The notes under the pieces: model-generated
Databases searched by the model: none
Told to the model about the DNA's origin: nothing
What the model saw: only the letters and a program-made list of their open reading frames with translations
Position numbers and translations under genes: made by a program
Shown: in pieces, positions 6,185 to 10,884 of the stretch
How positions within the stretch are numbered: position 1 is the first letter of the stretch
Layout of the letters: the number at the start of each line of letters is the position of its first letter
NCBI GenBank assembly: GCA_003153655.1
Contig: PMAK01000211.1
Span: 10,043-20,926 of the forward strand
Length of the DNA: 10,884 nucleotides
Source: Phycisphaerales bacterium
GTDB taxonomy: Bacteria > Planctomycetota > Phycisphaerae > Tepidisphaerales > Tepidisphaeraceae
Direction: 5' to 3'

Positions 6185-8032
6185 CTACGCCGACGTTGTC
6201 GCCGGCGTGCCGTATGTCTCGTCAATTGATTCCGCGCGGAGATCCTCAGCCAGCGCACCCTGAATCTGCCACAGCCGCCGGTAGAGCCCATCCCGCGCGA
6301 CGAGTTCATCGTGCGTGCCAAGTTGGACGATCCGGCCCTTTTCCATCACCGCGATCTGGTCGGCGTGCATTAGCGTCGAAAGCCGATGCGCGATGATGAT
6401 GACCGTGTGCTTGCCCCGCTGTTGCCGGACCTGATTCAGAATCGAAAGCTCGGTGCTGGTGTCGACCGCGCTCAGGGCATCATCGAGAATCAGAACCGGC
6501 GCTTCTTTCAGAACCGCGCGGGCGATTGCGGTCCGCTGCCGCTGACCGCCCGACAGAGTCACGCCTCGTTCGCCGATCAGCGTGTCATATTTGGCATCGA
6601 ACGATTCGATCGACTCGTGAATTGCCGCGGTTCGGGCCGCTATAATCATCTCCTCATCCGGGGCACAGTGCCGCCCGAGCTTGATGTTGTCACGCAGCGT
6701 TTTTGAATACAAAAACGGTTCCTGCAGCACGGAGCCAAACTGGCTGCGCACGTATTTTCGGTCGAGCGATTTCAGCTCGATCCCATCAAGCGTGATCGTG
6801 CCCGTGTCGTGGTCGTAAACTCGCAGCAGCAAATTCACGAGCGTTGTCTTCCCGGAGCCGGACGGACCGAGCAGCGCCAGCGTGGTTCCCGCTGGGATCG
6901 ATAACGAAACATCCCGCAGCACCCAGTTTTCGCCATGCTTGAAGCTGACGTGACTGAATTCGATATCGCCGCGAATGCGATCGGCTCCAACGATCCGATT
7001 CGCCGGTTGCGTTTCTTCCGCGACGGCCAGAACTTCCTTGATCCGCGTGATGGAAACGAGTGTCTTACCTAGTTCAGTCAGCACGCGCCCAACCTCTCGG
7101 ATCGGCCAGATGAACATCTGCGCGAAGGCCACGAACGCGATCATCGTCCCGATAGTCATGCTCCCCATCGACACGCGCCACGCGCCGACGATCACGATCG
7201 TCGCGAATTGAATGAAGCACATCAGGTCCGACGTGGACCAATAGAGCGCCATGATCCTGAAAAGATGCCACTGCTTGTCGCGGTAGTCGCTGTTCTTTTT
7301 CGTGAATCGGTCGATCTCGTATTCCTGACGCGCGAACGCACGGACGACGCGGATGCCCGTCAGGTTTTCCTGGAGCGCGGCCGTCATGAATCCTTCGGAT
7401 TCGTCCGCTTTCTTAAACGATCCTTGGACGCGGCCGAAGAAGATGATCGCGAAGCCGACGATCACGGGCATCAGGGCTGTAGCGGCGAACGCCATTTTCC
7501 AGTCGAGCCAGAAGAGAATCGGGAGGCCTATCAAAATCCGCAGGCATGCGCGTGAGATGTCGATGACCTGTTCGCGGTAGAACAGCCGCACAGTGTCCAC
7601 ATCGCTCGTACAGCGTTGCACGATGTCGCCGGTCTGCACCTTGTCATGCCATGACATCGGGATATGCTGAAGATGGGCGTACAGACGATCACGAAGCCGG
7701 CGAACGATTGTTTCGCTGGCGATTCCGGAAAGCCTGCCCTGCAGGTTCATGAATCCTGCCGCCGACGCGGTCATAAGGACGACTGCCGCGAGACAGGTCG
7801 TGAGTTGCGCGCCCCAGCCATGCGCGTACGCGAATAGATAGTGCGCCAAGGTCGAGCCATCTGACGCAAGTTGCGGGACGATTACCACGTCAATCGCAGT
7901 CCGCGTGACCAGCGGCGTCAGGTAAAGTAAGCCGATACCGCAGAACATCGCCAGCAGGGCGTTTAAATAACGTAACCGATGCCCCTGCATCAATTTCCAG
8001 AGCGTTTTGAAATTATTTTCTGATTGATTCAT
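6185..8032 (-). CDS. ABC exporter half-transporter, degenerate Walker B subunit of a heterodimer
   Basis: A half-size ABC exporter of 615 residues: membrane domain at about 20-325, ATPase domain at about 355-590. Motifs are Walker A GPSGSGKTT (389-397), Q437, perfect signature LSGGQ (493-497), Walker B VLILDD in which D518 stands where the catalytic Glu should be, D-loop SAVD and H549. Asp at this position marks the degenerate-site subunit of heterodimeric exporters. Its LSGGQ should complete the active site with the Walker A/B of the next gene. The two genes are adjacent with a 10-base gap and are almost certainly one operon and one complex in the inner membrane. The ATG at 8032 has only a weak, GG-rich ribosome binding site, and no in-frame ATG lies before the upstream stop. 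The 5' region carries a candidate attenuator, described separately. Confidence 0.92.
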   Translation of the reverse strand: MNQSENNFKTLWKLMQGHRLRYLNALLAMFCGIGLLYLTPLVTRTAIDVVIVPQLASDGSTLAHYLFAYAHGWGAQLTTCLAAVVLMTASAAGFMNLQGRLSGIASETIVRRLRDRLYAHLQHIPMSWHDKVQTGDIVQRCTSDVDTVRLFYREQVIDISRACLRILIGLPILFWLDWKMAFAATALMPVIVGFAIIFFGRVQGSFKKADESEGFMTAALQENLTGIRVVRAFARQEYEIDRFTKKNSDYRDKQWHLFRIMALYWSTSDLMCFIQFATIVIVGAWRVSMGSMTIGTMIAFVAFAQMFIWPIREVGRVLTELGKTLVSITRIKEVLAVAEETQPANRIVGADRIRGDIEFSHVSFKHGENWVLRDVSLSIPAGTTLALLGPSGSGKTTLVNLLLRVYDHDTGTITLDGIELKSLDRKYVRSQFGSVLQEPFLYSKTLRDNIKLGRHCAPDEEMIIAARTAAIHESIESFDAKYDTLIGERGVTLSGGQRQRTAIARAVLKEAPVLILDDALSAVDTSTELSILNQVRQQRGKHTVIIIAHRLSTLMHADQIAVMEKGRIVQLGTHDELVARDGLYRRLWQIQGALAEDLRAESIDETYGTPATTSA

Positions 8033-8124
8033 GACCAGCCGCCATCAAAAGGCCGCTTCATCGCATCATGCAATGAAACGACGAAATACCCGAGCCAAAA
8101 TAGCCGGCGGGAAAGATTCGGTTG

Positions 8125-8164
8125 AAAAAGCGAATATTGCCCGCTCAGCTTAATGTGAGCGGGC
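8125..8164 (-). terminator. hairpin with displaced T run: candidate attenuator terminator before the ABC operon
   Basis: On the minus strand, GCCCGCTCA (8164-8156) and TGAGCGGGC (8147-8139) form a perfect 9-bp GC-rich stem around an eight-base loop. A run of five T lies at 8129-8125, nine bases beyond the stem. This displacement makes it a weaker terminator than the standard form. The hairpin is 13-14 bases after the stop codon of a small ORF and about 107 bases before the ABC operon ATG. It could end a short transcript or control read-through into the transporter genes. Confidence 0.5.
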
Positions 8165-8207
8165 CGGGAAATGCAGAGCTAAACTGCGTGCCGACTTAGC
8201 CGCTCAC
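8155..8207 (-). promoter_or_regulatory. candidate antiterminator pairing that competes with the hairpin
   Basis: On the minus strand, GTGAGCGG at 8207-8200, inside the small ORF, is exactly complementary to CCGCTCAC at 8162-8155, which contains most of the 5' arm of the downstream hairpin. The 8-bp pairing would exclude the 9-bp terminator-like stem. The intervening loop is 37 bases, so a ribosome reaching the end of the ORF would sit between the two strands and hinder the pairing. A ribosome stalled in about the first 12 codons would leave it free. The complementarity is seen directly; the mechanism is inferred. Confidence 0.45.
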
Positions 8208-8262
8208 CGATGGTTTTAATAACCATACGCGAGTCGAAGTTATGAGGGATAAGTTGCGTCAC
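8179..8262 (-). CDS. 27-codon leader-peptide ORF upstream of the ABC exporter operon
   Basis: A GTG-started ORF of 27 codons ending in TAG. GAGGAG lies eight bases before the GTG, one of the best ribosome binding sites in the window. A promoter-like pair ends about 30 bases upstream, so the leader would be short. The peptide begins TQLIPHNFDSR and ends in the basic segment ERLSRHAV; it has no hydrophobic helix and matches no family I know. The frame is open further upstream to a GTG at 8376, but that region contains the promoter, so the short form is preferred. An internal 6-bp inverted repeat (ATGGTT/AACCAT, 8226-8210) precedes the antiterminator strand. Its place before an exporter operon, with a competing hairpin pair, suggests a regulatory peptide read by the ribosome rather than a working protein. 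Confidence 0.45.
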   Translation of the reverse strand: MTQLIPHNFDSRMVIKTIGERLSRHAV

Positions 8263-8292
8263 TAGACAGTCTCCTCTGTTTGAACGGCGGGA

Positions 8293-8320
8293 AATATACC
8301 CCGGCACATATGAATTGCAA
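8293..8320 (-). promoter_or_regulatory. sigma-70-like promoter for the leader ORF and ABC operon
   Basis: On the minus strand, TTGCAA (8320-8315) and TATATT (8298-8293) are separated by 16 bases; they match the vegetative consensus at four and five of six positions. The predicted transcript would start near 8286, about 25 bases before the GTG of the leader ORF. Confidence 0.6.
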
Positions 8321-8335
8321 GCGAAAAAAGCAATT
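8313..8335. promoter_or_regulatory. inverted repeat overlapping the -35 element
   Basis: AATTGC (8313-8318) and GCAATT (8330-8335) form a 6+11+6 inverted repeat that covers most of the -35 hexamer of the leader promoter. The geometry would suit a dimeric repressor or activator. No regulator gene is next to it, so it remains a candidate operator. Confidence 0.3.
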
Positions 8336-8379
8336 TGTTGGAACGAATCCGCTTTGCGATTGCGGAACGCCCCCACGAT

Positions 8380-9981
8380 TCACTTGCCCGGCGGCAGCGG
8401 ATAAAGCTGATCGCGAAGCGGGATTTGGACGAAGCGATTGGGATCTAGTGCCGCCTGATTGAGGGAATCGACGACGCCGTTTACGTCTGTGAGGTTTGCG
8501 TATCCGCTTTGGCCAGTCACGGTGTCGTAGATCGTGCGCGTGCCGATGATTGACTCGTTGAAGTCGGCGGCGTTGCGGGACCGTTGCAATTGGTTGTCTC
8601 TGAACTCCTGGTTGTGCGCGTCGTAGCCGGCCTGGGTTTGGGCCATCTGCTGTTCGTGGATGTCGAAGCGGGTTTGCTGATCGTGTTGGAACTGTTCGAA
8701 GCTGGCCTGCTGCCGCTGGGCGGCGGCGGCCGCCATCTGCTGCCCCATTTGCTGCATCTGCTGATTGCGGGCGTTGGCAACCTGCGTTGCACGGTTTTGG
8801 TCCACCTTTTCGGAGTTAACCATCGCCATCATGATCGGGAGGTCGTGGTCAAACGTCGCATCGGGGGCCTGGATGGAGTAGCGGGCAAACCACATCCATG
8901 CGTCCGTTCCCTGAAGTGGGGCCGTCACCAAAACGATCTGCGTGCGGTAGGCAGTGGACTGTCCATTGAGCGTCTTTGTGAACGCATAGCTGATAAGGGC
9001 ACGTTTTCCGTTCGGCAACGCACATGGAAGATCCTGCGAGGAAATGATCCGGTCGAGCGCAAACGAAGGGCCGTTGTTGAATTCGCTCCGCTTGCTGAAC
9101 TGTGGAATCATATTCTGAACCGCGGTCACCGGATCAGTGAATGGGGCGACCATCAAGGGTGGAAGCGGCTTGGGGGTCGGCAACTGATAGCCACGCTGTG
9201 CGAAATTTGCGGCATTCTGAGCCTGCATATCGAGCAATCGCTGTCTCTGCTTAACCGCCATTGAGTCGGGCGTCGCCACGTTGACGCTGTTATGCAAAAT
9301 GACGGCCTGATCGGCGGGACCAACAATTGCGGTTGGATCAAGTGCGGACTGGCTTTGCGTGGTCCATCCGCTGACCAATCCGACGCTGCCGGTCCCATCG
9401 GCATAGTCATATTCGGTCAGGGAAACTCCAGGATTAGAGGCATCGGCAGCAGGACTTCCCGGGACAGGAGCGGCGGCGGGTGGAGTTGCCGCACCCGGCG
9501 CTGCTGTTGCAGCCTGCTCGGCGGGCGGCTTCATCAGCTTTTCCCAATCGGCTTTAGGAGCGTCGGTTCGGCCATAGACAACGGCAATCGATGCGCCGCC
9601 GTCGTGAAGTTTGCAGGAGACGAGGCCACGAACGGGTTGACCATTAAGCGTATCGCTGAAGGTGGTGCCGCCGCTGGTAGAATCGTGGGCGTCCTGATAG
9701 GCCGAGCCGATCGTTGGCCGAGTATCGAAATATGCAGCGAGATCGGGAAGCGTAGCTAAGAGGGCTGCTTGGACGGTCAATACGTTCGATTTTTGGGTGA
9801 CGAGAGATTTTCCGGAATCCGTGGAGGCCGCGACGGTGTAACCGATGGGCGCATCCGCGGCGGATGACGCGGCAGCGGCAGGCTCTGATTTATTGCAGCC
9901 TAGAATCGAAAGCGGTGCAAATAACGCAACCAAAACCAGAAGACAATGCCGCTTCATATCCGCCATCAAGGATTTGCCCAT
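8380..9981 (-). CDS. lipoprotein with Gln-rich coiled-coil segment, function unknown
   Basis: A protein of 533 residues with a lipoprotein signal peptide: basic MKRH, hydrophobic core, then ILGC with C29 as the likely lipidated cysteine. After an Ala/Ser-rich linker comes a mixed domain (about 46-150), a Pro/Ala-rich linker (about 151-185), a second domain (about 186-392), and a Gln-rich helical stretch (about 396-466, repeated QQM and QRQQ) that is probably coiled coil. A C-terminal module holds IYDTVTGQSGYANL and DPNRFVQIPL. I do not recognise a named family. The start at 9981 is chosen because GGTGGAG lies six bases upstream; the internal ATG at 9957 gives a cleaner signal peptide but lacks a good ribosome binding site. 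No good promoter is seen between it and the tRNA gene 75 bases upstream, so it may be co-transcribed with that gene. Confidence 0.8.
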   Translation of the reverse strand: MGKSLMADMKRHCLLVLVALFAPLSILGCNKSEPAAAASSAADAPIGYTVAASTDSGKSLVTQKSNVLTVQAALLATLPDLAAYFDTRPTIGSAYQDAHDSTSGGTTFSDTLNGQPVRGLVSCKLHDGGASIAVVYGRTDAPKADWEKLMKPPAEQAATAAPGAATPPAAAPVPGSPAADASNPGVSLTEYDYADGTGSVGLVSGWTTQSQSALDPTAIVGPADQAVILHNSVNVATPDSMAVKQRQRLLDMQAQNAANFAQRGYQLPTPKPLPPLMVAPFTDPVTAVQNMIPQFSKRSEFNNGPSFALDRIISSQDLPCALPNGKRALISYAFTKTLNGQSTAYRTQIVLVTAPLQGTDAWMWFARYSIQAPDATFDHDLPIMMAMVNSEKVDQNRATQVANARNQQMQQMGQQMAAAAAQRQQASFEQFQHDQQTRFDIHEQQMAQTQAGYDAHNQEFRDNQLQRSRNAADFNESIIGTRTIYDTVTGQSGYANLTDVNGVVDSLNQAALDPNRFVQIPLRDQLYPLPPGK

Positions 9982-10056
9982 TTGCTACTCCACCCGGTAA
10001 AAGATCGAAAACGAACGCTCATTCACAAGAGAAGTGCGATACGCCAATACAACGAA

Positions 10057-10129
10057 TAGCAGCGACAGGAGTCGAACCTGTGACCCGGGGCTTATGAATC
10101 CCCTGCTCTACCACCTGAGCTACGCTGCC
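10057..10129 (-). tRNA. tRNA-Met(CAT), elongator type
   Basis: A complete 73-base cloverleaf is visible. Acceptor arms are GGCAGCG and CGCTGCT (six Watson-Crick pairs plus a terminal G1-U72), the D stem is GCTC/GAGC, the anticodon loop is TTCATAA with anticodon CAT, and the T arm is ACAGG-TTCGACT-CCTGT. The paired 1-72 end argues against initiator tRNA. The GGGTCACAGG segment resembles elongator tRNA-Met more than the lysidine-type tRNA-Ile, which shares the CAT anticodon. The anticodon stem has four G-C pairs but an A-G mismatch at 31-39 next to the loop. CCA is not encoded and must be added after transcription. Confidence 0.92.
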
Positions 10130-10146
10130 GAATTTCTAATCACCTG

Positions 10147-10174
10147 ATTTTAAGCAGCCCAGCAGACAGGTCAA
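10147..10174 (-). promoter_or_regulatory. promoter of the tRNA-Met gene
   Basis: On the minus strand, TTGACC (10174-10169) and TAAAAT (10152-10147) are 16 bases apart, each one mismatch from consensus. The expected start near 10140 leaves about ten bases of leader before the tRNA. This is the best promoter match in the window. Confidence 0.65.
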
Positions 10175-10175
10175 C

Positions 10176-10198
10176 CTTCGCGTTCTTCGCCCCTTCGC
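10176..10198. repeat. triple CTTCGC repeat in the amt-tRNA spacer
   Basis: Three CTTCGC units start at 10176, 10185 and 10193, separated by TT/CC-type spacers. They lie between the amt stop codon and the tRNA promoter. The pattern resembles dispersed CTTCGC-type repeats that I recall from intergenic regions of several bacterial phyla, but only this copy was seen here, so its family is uncertain. Confidence 0.4.
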
Positions 10199-10205
10199 GG
10201 TCGTT

Positions 10206-10884
10206 CTATCTCTGCCCCCGGCTCCCCATCGCATAAATGTCCGACGTCGTAATCTGCTCTTGCGAAACATGCGTGATAAATTCCGGATATCCGGGGGCCC
10301 CCATTTCCGGAATATCCAGGCCCGCAACTTCAACTTCCGGACGCACGCGGTTGGAGCCGATCCATCGGCCGATCAGGCGGAAGACGATGCCCCCGACGAT
10401 GATATTCCAACCAATGCAGGTCGTGGCCGCGATGATCTGGGCGATCAGTTGCTTCAGCGAATGATCGCCATAGAAGAAGCCAACCACATTTCCTGAAACA
10501 TGGTTATATCCGTCGCCGTATGTTCCATTGGCAAAAAGCCCGACGGCGAGAATGCCCCACAGGCCGCCGATGCCATGAACGCTGATCGCTCCGACGGGAT
10601 CGTCGATCCCCTTCCGTTCGATGAAGAGAACGCCCCAGACGACAATAATCCCGGCAATGGCCCCGATGAGAAAAGCGGCAGGAGGGCTCACGAACGCACA
10701 TGATCGAGTAATGGCCACCAAGCCGCCCAGCATTCCGTTGCACATCATCGACGGGTCGGGCTTTCCGTATATTTTCCACAGAAACAAACAGGCCGACACA
10801 GCCGCCGCGCCCGAGGCCAGCATCGTGTTGACGGCGATCAGCCCGATGCGGTCCGTCGTTCCCGAAAGAGATGAACCGGCATTG
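10206..10884 (-). CDS. amtB: AmtB-type ammonium transporter, C-terminal part (runs off right edge)
   Basis: The frame is open to the right edge and gives 225 residues of an Amt/Mep/Rh family ammonium channel, about the last half of the usual 400-500 residues. Family motifs are KPDPSMMCNGMLGGLVAIT (41-59 of the visible part), GIDDPVGAISVHGIGG (92-107) and GLWGILAVGLFANG (107-120). The His in VHG is one of the twin histidines lining the pore. Hydrophobic helices follow, and the cytoplasmic tail carries GLDIPEMGAPGYPEF, the Amt C-terminal motif that in studied homologues helps couple subunits and contacts PII proteins. The N-terminal half, including the other pore His, lies outside. No glnK gene follows downstream, where a tRNA gene is found, so any PII partner would be elsewhere or upstream. 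Confidence 0.95.
   Translation of the reverse strand, partial: NAGSSLSGTTDRIGLIAVNTMLASGAAAVSACLFLWKIYGKPDPSMMCNGMLGGLVAITRSCAFVSPPAAFLIGAIAGIIVVWGVLFIERKGIDDPVGAISVHGIGGLWGILAVGLFANGTYGDGYNHVSGNVVGFFYGDHSLKQLIAQIIAATTCIGWNIIVGGIVFRLIGRWIGSNRVRPEVEVAGLDIPEMGAPGYPEFITHVSQEQITTSDIYAMGSRGQR

Noticed and set aside
6175..6321. Arg-rich N-terminal extension of the second ABC subunit
   Set aside because: It overlaps the end of the preceding gene in another frame, and the ATG at 6174 has its own AGGA site at normal distance.
8348..8366. Weak stem TCCGC/GCGGA after the lipoprotein stop codon
   Set aside because: It has five pairs, a nine-base loop and no T tract on the minus strand, which is too weak for a terminator call.
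8584..9264. 226-codon plus-strand ORF inside the lipoprotein gene
   Set aside because: It is antisense to a gene with a clear lipobox, ribosome binding site and domain layout, and its own translation shows no recognisable domain.
9864..10097. Plus-strand ORF ending in a GVEPVTRG-like segment
   Set aside because: This is the common false ORF produced by reading the opposite strand of a tRNA gene.

Overview
This window looks like a stretch of a moderately GC-rich, Gram-negative-type bacterial chromosome. Several traits suggest Planctomycetota, perhaps a Phycisphaerae-like lineage: a low-complexity secreted protein with TTQP spacers, a large multi-spanning GT-C-like protein, a TMEM175 channel, two candidate leaderless starts, and a tRNA without an encoded CCA. 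This placement is inference; no marker gene in the window fixes the taxonomy.

Left part (1-1233). The 5' part of an ECF-type sigma factor runs off the left edge on the minus strand. It is preceded by an AT-rich non-coding stretch (about 394-603) with a promoter-like pair and a palindrome. Next, also on the minus strand, is a short secreted protein very rich in proline and glycine, with a perfect hairpin just upstream of its ribosome binding site.

Middle plus-strand block (1234-4290). Three tightly spaced membrane-protein genes form a likely operon: a 672-residue GT-C glycosyltransferase-like protein, a TMEM175/DUF1211 potassium channel, and a 132-residue three-helix protein of unknown role. 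The first and third have a -10-like hexamer 6-7 bases before the ATG and no ribosome binding site, as in leaderless mRNAs.

Middle minus-strand block (8379 down to 4306). Two half-size ABC exporter genes, 10 bases apart, encode an asymmetric heterodimer. One subunit has Asp in place of the catalytic Glu but a perfect LSGGQ. The other has the Glu but a degenerate LSTGQ. Upstream lies the most interesting part of the window: a sigma-70-like promoter, a 27-codon ORF with a strong ribosome binding site, and a 9-bp hairpin. An 8-base stretch inside the ORF repeats the hairpin's 3' arm and could pair with its 5' arm. This has the layout of a leader-peptide attenuator, comparable in logic to bmrB-bmrCD of Bacillus subtilis.

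Right part (8380-10884, minus strand). A lipoprotein with a Gln-rich, probably coiled-coil segment lies downstream of an elongator tRNA-Met(CAT), which has its own good promoter. A short CTTCGC repeat cluster follows, then the C-terminal 225 residues of an AmtB-type ammonium transporter that runs off the right edge. No insertion sequence, phage gene or CRISPR array is visible.
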